A DNA stretch of 64,000 bases from Agrypnia vestita. Lineage: Eukaryota; Arthropoda; Insecta; Trichoptera; Phryganeidae. The notes beneath the pieces were generated by a model. That model was not told where the DNA came from, did not search any database, and was given only the letters and a program-made list of their open reading frames with translations. The DNA is taken from positions 1-64,000 of the forward strand of contig JADDOH010011204.1 of NCBI GenBank assembly GCA_016648135.1, written 5' to 3'. The position numbers and the translations under genes were made by a program. Positions 44,901 to 53,959 of this stretch are shown here, piece by piece (within the stretch, counting starts at the first letter, position 1; each line of letters starts with the position of its first letter).

Positions 44901-45748
44901 GGACGATGATTATGATCTTTCAAAATTATAACAATATTAAATATGATTTATTGTTATCATAAAATAAACCAAATAAAAATAAGATCTTTAATAAATTACA
45001 AGGCAATATAAAATGTGGACCGTTGGGTTATACATTAAAGATTACCCCAAAGGTTTTCTTCTCAATCCCAGAAGAACTGCGCTCAGCTGATTGCTCCAAG
45101 AAAAACTGCAGAAAACAGAGGATTTTTACTTATAAAGGACTACATTCAATGCAACCGAGGTGGTCGTAGACACCTGGATTTGCTTTGTTGCGGAAATGTG
45201 CCGTCTAGCCTTATATAAGAATAATGAGAAGATGATATACATTGGATTAAGACGTTTTAAATATTATCTGTCCCTTTACTACCACCATGGTCACTCACCT
45301 ACTTTGAAACCTGACACTAATTTCATTTTACATTAATTAAAGAGACGCATACATAGATGTTGATAATACACAAATTTATTACAATAAAAACGATTATTAA
45401 AGTCTCCAGTTAAAAATGTCTAGAGCATGCACCTAAATTAAAAAGAAATATGCATTACAATTTAAAAAATTAAAAACATTTAAAAAAGGCTATTAAATAA
45501 TGTTGAACGTTGAAAATAATGTCATACGACAGGTACACAAAAAAATCAGATGCCAAAAAAATATAATCGACCATATTTTGTAATGTTCAGTTTTTAGTTT
45601 ACCTCAGAAACCAGAAACCGGTCGGTGTTACCAAAAATATAGTGGTTTAAAACAAGTGAATTTATGTATAATTTTTTATGAACATTTAAGATCATTTCCA
45701 TACTATTGCATGTAACCATTTACCTACATATATATATATTTTTTAAAT
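44901..45748. other. AT-rich stretch
   Basis: I see nothing supported here. Confidence 0.4.
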
Positions 45749-45920
45749 AGAGATGTGAACACGGAATACGTGTCACATCAATATTCTTACTATTTTCAAA
45801 CTAAGCTAAACGCTTGTGCTATGAAAATAGGACTAACTTGCTAGTCTGGAGTGAGGTTCGAACCCGCAACCTTTGGATCACGAGGCCAGTGACCTAACCA
45901 CAAGACCAACAAGCTACTCA
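45749..45920 (-). mobile_element. tRNA-derived SINE family S1, best complete copy
   Basis: The minus strand starts TGAGTAGCTTGTTGGTCTTG, then GTGGTTAGGTCACTGG (A box) and GCGGGTTCGAACCTC (perfect B box) at tRNA-like spacing, with resemblance to tRNA-Asp/Glu. The S1 body CAAGCGTTTAGCTTAGTTTG and CACGGAATACG-type end follow. It is nearly identical to the window-start copy over the shared part, so the family was recently active. Confidence 0.85.
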
Positions 45921-46836
45921 AATGAATGTAAATAATTAATGAAATAAAGATTATTAAAATTAAAAAACAAGAACAAAACAACAAAGAACAAGAAAAACTC
46001 AAAAAAAAATTAAGTAAAGACCTGGATGTTTTTCATACGCCATTAATGAAGATAATAATAAAGAAAATAAAAAATAATAAATATAAATATTTCTTTAAAA
46101 ATCCAAAATCGCTAAAAAGATAGTTTATTTATGATATTCATCTGATATAAACCAAATTAGATCAAAACTGAAATAAACTTAAGACAAAACCACGAAGTTT
46201 TATAAAAACTTATTTTTTAAATTGAACTAATTTTATGTATGTTTAAAAAAAATTAGACATCACTCAGATGAATCAGATTGATAAATATAAAACATGATTC
46301 TTAATTAGATTATTAAATGGAAACACTTGTTGTATGTTAGAGGTTATTAAGAGCGGCTTATAATGATAACCTTTTAAATATTATGAAGTTGATGAATATT
46401 TATAAAATAAATACGCATTTAATTGATATTTACACAAAAACATAATGACACACATGCATATCGATGCGTTTGTTTATTCTAAGTTTTCGCCTAGTTATTG
46501 CAAAAGGTCATTTGTTTAATTAAAGAGGGAGTATGTGTCGATTCATTGACGCAATAAAAGATCTAATTTTTTTTTTCTAAAATATTTATTGTTTCGTTTT
46601 GCGAAAAATTGTTGTGTTATTATATTAAATGAATATTCTTATGAAAAATATGAAACGGTGTTTTAAGTCACATTAAGTTTTTTAGAAGTCGCCATATTTT
46701 ACAAATTATTAAATTAATCACTTTTGATGAAATCCAATTGTATGTAAAAATATCAATTACTCATATATAAGTTCTCTCTTTTTGATCACACTATCCGTTT
46801 ACTTAATAAAATATCTTCGCCATCACCTGTTTCACA
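45921..46836. other. AT-rich stretch
   Basis: No supported frames. A reverse AATAAA (TTTATT at 46585) could serve the minus-strand Cys/Pro gene but lies about 480 bp past its stop. Confidence 0.35.
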
Positions 46837-47112
46837 TCCTATCTGTAACCCCAGCATTTTGGTGGATAGCTCTTTCCCGATTCTATCTGTATCCATAGTA
46901 TTTTGGTGGATAGGACTTTCCCGGTTCTGTCTCCTATCTGTAACCAAAACATTTTGGAGGATAGCACTTTCCCGGTTCTATCTGTATTTATAGCATTTTG
47001 GTGGATAGCACTTTCCCGGATCTATCTGTATCTACAGAATATTTGTGGATAGCACTTTCCCGGTTCTATTTGTATCCACAGCATTTTGGTGGATAGCACG
47101 TTCCCGGTTCTC
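46837..47112 (-). repeat. 44-bp tandem repeat encoding repeated C-terminal cassettes
   Basis: Units start at 46856, 46900 (51 bp), 46951, 46995, 47039 and 47083 (partial), preceded by a fragment. Period is 44 bp except the second. On the minus strand, frames beginning at GAA/GAT-CCG (or TCG)-GGA read EPGTCYPPKCCGYK, EPGKCYPQIFCRYR, DPGKCYPPKCYKYR, EPGKCYPPKCFGYR, EPGKSYPPKYYGYR and ESGKSYPPKCWGYR, each followed immediately by TAG. Because TAG shares its G with the next GAA, successive cassettes are out of frame. The first forms the end of the 112-aa gene. Confidence 0.9.
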
Positions 47113-47404
47113 TTCTTTCTTTTTTCTGGTAATTGTGGGGGCATTTGGGTACCGGCGGTGGACACACTCCCGGAAATACAGGCCGACACGTGTACCTCCC
47201 CGAAGGCCTCGTGCAGGCTGGGGCGCTGAAGCACGCCGCCTTACAAGGAAGATCGTAACAGCAGGGCGGGAACGGGCATCGTTCTTCAGGCAGGGGCGGT
47301 AGTCTCTTCAGCGGCTTGACTCTCCTCGGAAAAGGTTTCAGAGGCCTGTAGCAAACTTCTCTGGCCGGAGGAATCGCTTCCGTACCGCAAAGAATTATCG
47401 ACAT
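47066..47404 (-). CDS. Cys/Pro-rich protein, 112 aa
   Basis: It starts at ATG (47402-47404) and stops at TAG (47066-47068). The product is small, basic and rich in Cys (14) and Pro (over 20), with CYRP, RCPFPPCCYD and GTCYPPKCCGYK blocks. There is no N-terminal signal peptide (MSIILCGTEAIPP) and no membrane segment. It is divergently paired with the 224-aa gene, with which it shares composition and the CYRP motif, so the two are probably paralogues under one promoter region. Cys/Pro-rich cytoplasmic proteins of this type are known in insect sperm tails and in cuticular or chorion-type structures; lack of a signal peptide favours the former, as inference. Its last 14 codons come from a tandem repeat. 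It appears to be a single exon. Confidence 0.75.
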   Translation of the reverse strand: MSIILCGTEAIPPAREVCYRPLKPFPRRVKPLKRLPPLPEERCPFPPCCYDLPCKAACFSAPACTRPSGRYTCRPVFPGVCPPPVPKCPHNYQKKERREPGTCYPPKCCGYK

Positions 47405-47779
47405 TTTAAATTAAATAAATCACTTTATTTTTTACAAGATTTTGCAATGTATGGCTTTTTATTTTTTTTATATTTTTTTGGTACTTTTATATATTTTATC
47501 TTACATTATAAACTCACTCGGAAAATTTTATCGTTAGCAACCAAAACTGTTAAAAACACCAAACAAATGATACGCGAAAAAATTTTGGTTTCAAATATTC
47601 GAATAAATTCGTAGAAGGTCGGCTAAACGCGAAACAAACGAAATTTGTTAATATTAAAAAAAAAAACATTTCGGAAAGATGTCAAAATTTTTTGTGCAGA
47701 ATTAAAAATATTAATATACAAGAACAAAAAAAAAATCTTATAATCTATCGCGGCGCGGCAAAATTGAACGGGTGTGAAA
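47405..47779. promoter_or_regulatory. Shared intergenic promoter of the divergent Cys/Pro pair
   Basis: This 375-bp AT-rich gap separates the two start codons. TATA-like words near the plus gene (TCTTATAATC, about 47737) and near the minus gene (plus-strand TTTTATATATTTTATC, about 47486) are candidates, but no clear initiators stand out. Sequence next to the plus ATG is abruptly GC-rich (CGCGGCGCGGC). Confidence 0.5.
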
Positions 47780-48454
47780 ATGAGTCCGGCGAAATCGTGC
47801 CCGAAACCCAAGCCGAAATGCACCGCGCGCATCCGGTACTGCCCTCCGGAGCCGCCCGCCTGCTGCCCGCCGCTGCGCGCCCCTCCCAAGTCCACCTTCA
47901 GGTGCTACGGGCCCTGCGGCGCGCCCCGCTGCGCGTGCCCACAGGGCTGGCCCACCCTGCGGCCCGCCGTCCGGTGCTGCCCGCGGCCCCCCGCCACGCA
48001 GCCGCCCCTGCCGGTCCCCGTCATGCCGCTGTACCAGCCGCCGAGGTGGTGCCCCGAACCGTGCAAGAGGAAGGTCCTGCCGGAGATCAGGGTCAAGGAG
48101 TACCCGCCCCTCGTGCCGTGCTGCGCCCCCTGCAGGCCCCTGTCGCCGCCCCCCTGCCCGAGGCGGAGGGTGCGGTGTCTCCAGCCCGTGCTGCCGTGCT
48201 GCCCCAAGTACTGCCCTCCCCCGCCGTGCAGGAGGCTGATCCCCGAGCCGCCCTACCCGCCCTTCTGCCCCGTACTGCCGCCCTGCAACTGTCCGGCGAT
48301 TCCTCTCATCTGCCACAACTCCGTGAGATGCTACCGGCCGACGGCACTGTGCGACAAGGCGAAAGACTTGAGCGATCCGAACGTGTGCTTCGTCCCCGTG
48401 GACAGGATGGAGGTCGCTCAAGTTTGCTGCGACATGGACTGCTGTGTTTGTTAA
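47780..48454 (+). CDS. Cys/Pro-rich protein, 224 aa
   Basis: The ATG at 47780 is chosen over an in-frame GTG two codons earlier. The product is roughly one quarter Pro (about 59) and 15% Cys (34), with many CCPP, CPP and PPC clusters, basic stretches and an acidic, less repetitive tail (residues about 185-224: CDKAKDLSDPNVCF ... CCDMDCCVC). No signal peptide or transmembrane helix is seen. The reading frame is very GC-rich against the AT-rich flanks, so the two long frames on other phases and strands here are shadows. It is a single exon with AATAAA 21 bp after the stop. The composition suggests a disulphide- or metal-linked structural protein, perhaps a sperm-tail component by analogy with insect Cys/Pro-rich testis proteins. 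Not identified by homology. Confidence 0.8.
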   Translation: MSPAKSCPKPKPKCTARIRYCPPEPPACCPPLRAPPKSTFRCYGPCGAPRCACPQGWPTLRPAVRCCPRPPATQPPLPVPVMPLYQPPRWCPEPCKRKVLPEIRVKEYPPLVPCCAPCRPLSPPPCPRRRVRCLQPVLPCCPKYCPPPPCRRLIPEPPYPPFCPVLPPCNCPAIPLICHNSVRCYRPTALCDKAKDLSDPNVCFVPVDRMEVAQVCCDMDCCVC

Positions 48455-48474
48455 AATTTTAAAAATACGCTATT

Positions 48475-48480
48475 AATAAA
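48475..48480 (+). terminator. Polyadenylation signal AATAAA
   Basis: It lies 21 bp downstream of the plus-strand Cys/Pro stop codon, in TATTAATAAAGAAC. Confidence 0.65.
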
Positions 48481-49235
48481 GAACATGTAAAATATCACAC
48501 GAATCAAAGTGTATTATAATTAAATTCATCGATTGTAAATGTAACCTATAATTAAATAAATACGCCGAATTGTCCGTAATAACTGTTTTCTACTGATTTT
48601 TTATAATAATATATGAATGTAACTCAATAAATTATGATTCAGTAAGTATGGAATATAATGCATTGTAATGACATGTATGAAAAATAATTACTAGTCGAAA
48701 CCAAAGAGAAAGTCTAAACATTCAGAAATAGGGCAGTACCATAAGCAACATGTAACACTAATGAACGCGAGTAAGGCGATAGCAGGATACGCCAGCTACG
48801 GCTATCTGCTTTCTTTACACAATATACGGGTCTATTCTGAATGATTTGCGATACTTTACAATCATATATTAACCGCTAGTATATAAAATTGTACACTTTA
48901 TCAATTTGGACATTCTGAAAATTGTGTAAAATAAATACTCGTATTATATTAAAAATTGACAGTTAAATCAGTTTCTTTCACACACAACTGCTAATATCTT
49001 CAACGAAGTACGCAAGTATTTAAACATTAGCCAATTAATTAATTAATTAATTATAGAAATGTTGATATCTGACAGATTTATTGACAATTTTCATAGAAAC
49101 TTTATGCATAAACGTCCCATACATATTTTGTGCTGGGATAATAGTCACTAATTATAACAATCTTATTATATATTGAAAAAAGAACGGTAAGAAAGATATG
49201 TAAAGATACAAGTGCCGACGGCGCTAGAAAGAGGT
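48481..49235. other. AT-rich stretch
   Basis: A small GC-richer patch (48760-48815) is unassigned. Nothing else is supported. Confidence 0.35.
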
Positions 49236-49239
49236 GGTC

Positions 49240-49390
49240 GGATTACTTTGCATGTTTAGCTTGCAGTCAAAGAGAGTGAAGAGAACAGAAGAATGAAGCG
49301 CTCCATCCTTTCATCCTTTGCGTTCTTCTTCCATCTTCCTAGATCTGCGACAAAACGGCATGATGTTTAGTTGGTCGATTAATCAATTGA
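49240..49390 (+). mobile_element. LINE 3' terminus
   Basis: CGACAAAACGGCATGATGTTTAGTTGG parallels GGGGAAATGGCATGATGGTAAGTG at 19073 and GGGAAACGGCGCGGTGGTTAG at 36853. Upstream coding sequence is too eroded to read. Confidence 0.35.
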
Positions 49391-49533
49391 ATCAAAAGGA
49401 TATATCCCGAATAAATAAATGTTTACATTAAAAACTTTGTGTGTGTTTGGTGAGTTAGGTGTTTAGTGTAGTCTGATTGGTCGTTTTTGATATACCGTGG
49501 TTTTTACATAAATATGTGATTTTCTCAAGACTG

Positions 49534-49575
49534 GGTGTTTTTTTGAAGCGTTAAAAAAATTAAATATTTTTAAAA
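49534..49575 (+). mobile_element. SINE family S2, 3' tail only
   Basis: CAAGACTGGGTGTTTTTTTG, AAGCGTTAAAAAAAT matches the S2 tail at 6893-6960. Confidence 0.4.
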
Positions 49576-49690
49576 AATCTCATAGATTAGTAGTGACAAG
49601 CTACTCTGATACAAACAGCGGATATAAGATGCTCAACTATGAGGGTTGCCTAGTTAAGTAAATTTAATTCACAAAAAAATAAACTGTTGG

Positions 49691-49837
49691 TACAGTAGCC
49701 GGCAAACATCTTGAAATTCTACGGCGTAGTGGGGGGAAGTTTGCGCATCTACCTTTCCACCAAAGAGACCCAAATTTCGTCTTCTGCGCATTCCCCCACC
49801 ACGTCAAAGAATTTCAAGATGTTAGCCGGCAACTGTA
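49691..49837. mobile_element. Short foldback MITE family D (147 bp)
   Basis: The left arm TACAGTAGCCGGCAAACATC, TTGAAATTCT is inverted at the right end as AGAATTTCAAGATGTTAGCC, GGCAACTGTA. Inner matches (GTAGTGGGGGGAAG / ATTCCCCCACCACGTC; TGCGCA) extend the arms to about 58 bp. TA flanks both ends. Confidence 0.85.
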
Positions 49838-50009
49838 CCTACTGTAATAACTATAAACAAGAATTTTAAGTAAATAAATATTTAACTTGGAAATGAGAAG
49901 TTAAAGAATGAATTACAAAGAAAAGCCAGTGCCTACTCTAAATATAAGATAAGATTAAGTTGCATTTGCTTCATCTTCTAATTAGCAACTTTACAATATA
50001 TTGGGAAGA
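49838..50009. other. AT-rich spacer
   Basis: I see nothing supported here. Confidence 0.3.
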
Positions 50010-50530
50010 TGTGTAACGAGATGGTACTATCGAATTCTCTTGAACACTTCACAACCCTTTGGAACGCTCTACAACACTCTGGAATCGATTGAGACATTCT
50101 TGTAAGCACTGGAAATGTCTCGAACATTCGAAAAACAACATTTTTAGTATAAAAAGGCGAAGCAAGTGCCGCGCGGAACAGTCATTGTTTGACGTTTGAC
50201 GAGTACGACATTACTAGCAATAAAAACAGCGAAGCAATGTAACCAGCGCGCGTATATACGAGTGACAGATATTTTGGCAAGTAGGTTTCTACGTGTGAAT
50301 TTGAGCGGAATAATTTCGAAAGTGATTGATGTGATAGAAGCAGCGTAATAAAAATGTTCCACAGACGAGTACCTAACTAGAGATAATAATTGAGAATAAA
50401 GGAATCAGATAATAAGTGTGTGAAATATTCTAGAATCACTTAGTGACTGTGAATTTAAGAACAGTGCTCTAGTAATGTGTGTATCCAATGACTCTTTGGC
50501 TCTAAAAATAACATTTCGAGTGTTTCATTT
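50010..50530 (+). mobile_element. Solo-LTR-like promoter module 4
   Basis: A series of GAAC/TTC units (CTTGAACACTTC, TTTGGAACGCTC, CTCTGGAATCG, CTCGAACATTCGAAA) precedes TATAAAAAGGCG (50150). GCGGAACAGTCATTG follows about 28 bp on, then AACCAGCGCGCG. The spacing is that of an RNA polymerase II promoter, and shared words link it to the other three modules. No gag/pol coding sequence is adjacent. Confidence 0.5.
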
Positions 50531-51521
50531 GTCTCACATAGCCATGTCCCGCGACAACATATTGAGTTTCATCTTTAAGAAATTAGTGTATTTGTCTTAC
50601 TATTTTGAAATCATTCATATATCACGATCCTAAAGCATCTAGGTAAACTTGAATAACGAATAAGATTTATTTTCAGGTACTTACCTATACAGTGAACGTA
50701 AAAAATATTTGAAAAAAGAAGTAAAAATAAAACATTCCTATTTTGTCGTTAATTGATCGTTACCGAGATTTTTATACAAGTATTTTTTTGTATTACAAAT
50801 TAAATTAAAATAAAACCTTAATAATTGGTGATAACGGTTTGAAATTATAATGAGTTTAATTATTTTGGATGCGATTTCAATATTCATATTTTAAGACTTT
50901 TGATAATTCGCTATATTAAAGGTAAGGCAGTCAGTTCGAAGATCTTTTATTCAAAAGATATTTGTCAATCATTTATGTAGTTATAAATTGTTTACACGTT
51001 ATATTAAAATTTCGAAAAAATTAGGTATGTATGTTTTATATTTATTTCCTCTAGTCACCTTAATTGTATTTCAAACAAAAGTAATAAAAAATATATTACT
51101 TGCCTTGGGATTGCCCATTTTCTTTTAAATATATTTTTCCTGTACAATGCTTTCTGCCTTATCAAATACATTATTGAACTAGATAATATCTCACTGCTTT
51201 GCTAAGAAATATACAATACACCATTCTACTCGATAAATCGTACTGCTTTGCACAGAAATAAGTTGTATGCATACATTTTTCTCATTATCAAATATATTTT
51301 GTATTATTTCCACGATATTATTATATTCAAATATTATGAAAGTAAATTTATTATTTTGGTTATAGTTAGGTCAAATTTTATTTCATGGTTTTGATAAAAA
51401 TTTATCATACTTATGTACGATATAACATAAACGTAAATTAATGAAATTGTTTTTTTTTAAATAATTTTTATACGTTTTAAAATGATGCATACGTATTTGA
51501 TTAATACATTAATTACAAATA
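50531..51521. other. AT-rich stretch
   Basis: I see nothing supported here. Confidence 0.45.
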
Positions 51522-51590
51522 AATTACACCTGATGATGAGATGGACTGCTCCTCTCGAAACTATAGTCGTCTTAAATTGTGTATGCAATA
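51522..51590 (+). ncRNA. Hammerhead-ribozyme-like motif, best copy
   Basis: In order: CTGATGA (51530-51536), an extra T, a 4-bp stem GAGA/TCTC (51538-51541, 51553-51556), GAAA (51557-51560), a short stem AC-TATA-GT (51560-51567), and C at 51568 where cleavage would occur. Both conserved core strands and the H17 position are intact. Against it: the extra T before stem II and a weak stem I (two certain pairs). Penelope-like elements are known to carry hammerheads with such short stems. Activity is untested. Confidence 0.45.
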
Positions 51591-51845
51591 CAAATTCAAT
51601 TTAGTTTAAATTAAAATAATCATGTTGCACCACAAAGTAACTGCCATATGAAGTAATTAAATTAAATAGTCATTTATTTATTTCATTCTATATTATGAAT
51701 CTTTAAATGTATTTGTATGTGTATGTTTTAAAAAAATATCATTATCGTCACGTGGATACGATTCATTGAGGATCTGCTTCTTCTAAAAATTTTTTTTTTA
51801 ACTATCATCTATCTTCACAGGTAGTAATCCACGTGCATATATATA

Positions 51846-52430
51846 CATTTTTTTTAATTTTTTTTTTTATTAGGTTCTATTTAGATACAATTTGTACACG
51901 TTTAATATAATAGTATGTATATGGATATTGTTGATATTTGTGTTCTTAGTCCTCCTCACTAGGGGTTCCTATGCTTCTAATTTTTCTGCATCGACTTGTT
52001 TTAGCCATGCTTTTATATTTTTTTTGAACTCTTCAATCTTTTCAATATTTTTGAAGGTTGGAGGAAGGATGTTGTAGAGTTTTGTTGCAAAATAAATATA
52101 GCTTCTTTGGCCAAAAGTTGTGTTGTAAGATGGTATATTTCTATTTACCATTTTACTGCCTCTCGTATTATATGCCGGTGTTCTATTGTTTTGTTTTGTG
52201 TTTGCTTTTTCATAAAATTTACGATTTGCTTTTTCAGATTTTTTTCTAGGATTTTTGAGAAGGTGCTTAAGATAGATAGGGCGATAGTTATTTATGTCAT
52301 TTTTGATTCCATTTTTATAAGAATGTAGTTTAAATGTAATTTCAAAAGTCGTCCCATCTTCTTCAAGGTTGCATCTATGGCTGATGCAGTAGTAATATAA
52401 TATGAAGGGTACACTTGGAGGAGGCATTCT
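51846..52430 (-). pseudogene. Non-LTR retrotransposon (CR1/Jockey-like) C-terminal copy with poly(A) tail
   Basis: The minus frame (152 codons, 51969-52427) contains NDINNYRPI, a reverse transcriptase entry motif, about 50 residues before the C-terminal signature PAYNTRGSKMVNR, FGQRSYIYFATKLYNILPP, IEEFKKNIKAWLKQ. In a full-length LINE these are several hundred residues apart, so an internal deletion joined them, or the first match is fortuitous. The 3' UTR ends in CCTAATAAAAAAAAAAA (plus-strand T run at 51859-51870), a genuine poly(A) terminus. A second copy is at 56880. Confidence 0.65.
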
Positions 52431-53370
52431 ATCAACATGTTCGGCCCGGCGTAATTAATTGATTTTCGTGTAGTCACGATATCTGATTTTTTATATCTTA
52501 CTTGCAGCTTACTAAGACGAGCCGGATTAAAAATATTATTATTCTTACTAAAACGGAAAAAATAGGAGAAATCCTGGATAAATTTTTTTGAGTTAAATAC
52601 ACGATTTTTAATTTTCAAGTTTTTATATTATATTTAATTCATTATTATTTCAATATATATTTTTTAAATTTTCGATAATAAACTTAAACTTAAACAATAT
52701 GGGCTCTATAAATGTATCAAACCGCCCGTATTAGGATAATTAAGAATATAACATAAAATAAATTGGTGACATGTTAAAGATAAAATTTTGATTTTAATGA
52801 TATTTTGCTATTTAGAAGTCAAGAAAGAACAAAAAAAATAAAATTTTGATAGAAATCATTCTAGTAAAGCTCCAAAGTACAACAAATAAAATAAAATTTG
52901 ATTCATAAAATAAATTGATAAGTTTTTGAGTTATCGTGAGAAAATAGCTTTGAAAATGTCATTTTTCTGCGTTTAAAGTTTCATTTTCATTTTCACATTA
53001 ACGTAATTTAAATTCCCATAGTTAATATTAATTTAAAATTCATAAAAGTGCATATGTATCAGAACTGTAAGCATTTTAATTTCTACGAATAACTTTTATT
53101 GTAATGTCCTTTACAATAAATCACAATAAGTCACAATGAGGGCCCATGTTACCTTTATGACTTATGAAATTTTTGAGGTTTATGCGCAATTTTTTGTGCG
53201 CCTTATTTAAGAAGGAATTTAGAACAAAAAAATGAAAATAATATGTTTTTGTTTGATCCGTTTTATAAGTTAATTGACCAGGCTATTTAATTTCATATAT
53301 TAATGAAAAAACCTACAAACAATAATATAATTACAATTAATTTTCTGAATTTTCCATTTATTTAGAAAAC
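52431..53370. other. AT-rich stretch, first 200 bp maybe LINE
   Basis: A minus frame (to 52618) continues past the LINE part (ARLSKLQVRYKKSDIVTTR) and may belong to it. The rest is A/T-rich and unassigned. Confidence 0.3.
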
Positions 53371-53380
53371 TGAGTTTGTC

Positions 53381-53785
53381 ATGATCATCTCGAATGATGC
53401 TGCTCCAGTCAACGACTCTGACTCAGCTCCCGGCTTCCAGCCTGGGCAGGAGGTCAGTGTTCCAGATCCACTACTCCAGGACATCCGCCGCGTGGCCAGA
53501 TCGCACCACTCGCGACGGCAATCTGGAAGAATCTGGAGCACCCAGAAATCGAACTTTGCGGGGTTAGCCTTGCCTCCGAACAGCATAGAGGAAGACAACG
53601 CAGCTTCCAGGATAAGAAGAAACGACCAGCGTCGCAGAAGAAGAAGAAGAAGAAGAATAAGAAGAAGAAGAATATTGGAAGGGGGTGATGCAAATATACC
53701 TCGAACAGCGAGTAACTATCACAGACTCGTGCGCGTTTCTAATACTTGGCACAGAACGCGACATCCACATGACCTTTTTTGGTAG
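53381..53785 (+). CDS. Unassigned Arg-rich open frame, probably element-derived
   Basis: The ATG-initiated 134-codon frame lies in a GC-rich island. Residues 1-75 have normal composition (NDAAPVNDSDSAPGFQPGQE, VPDPLLQDIRRVARSH). An (AAG)n/(AGA)n microsatellite at about 53636-53675 then makes a poly-Arg tract. The end is basic and His-rich. I recognise no family. The simple repeat after a GC-rich body recalls a retroposon tail. Confidence 0.3.
   Translation: MIISNDAAPVNDSDSAPGFQPGQEVSVPDPLLQDIRRVARSHHSRRQSGRIWSTQKSNFAGLALPPNSIEEDNAASRIRRNDQRRRRRRRRRIRRRRILEGGDANIPRTASNYHRLVRVSNTWHRTRHPHDLFW
53636..53675. repeat. (AAG)n microsatellite
   Basis: About twelve AAG units with one interruption (AAT). 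Confidence 0.85.
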
Positions 53786-53959
53786 ACAGAGAGGTGACGT
53801 CAATGGAGAACGCTTCAACGTACGCTTTTAGTTCATGGGATTGAGAAAAGTTGGACGTTAAATTCATGGTTTTTTTTTGAGACCCTGATGAATCAACTGT
53901 GCATCACATTTCGAAAAGGAGGTCACTCGTACACACTGATCAGTTTTTATAATGAAATA

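Noticed and set aside
45853..45920. Functional tRNA gene in the S1 SINE
   Set aside because: Boxes are intact but the stem pairing is lost and SINE body sequence follows, as in the other copies.
47045..47302. Plus-strand frame over the minus-strand Cys/Pro gene, and the minus frame 47022-47234
   Set aside because: Composition is the translation of the antisense or another phase of the gene and its tandem repeat; no start context or domain.
47692..48462. 256- and 227-codon frames overlapping the plus-strand Cys/Pro gene on another phase and on the minus strand
   Set aside because: They are GC-driven shadows. The chosen frame has ATG, coherent Cys/Pro periodicity, a stop followed by AATAAA, and resembles its divergent neighbour.
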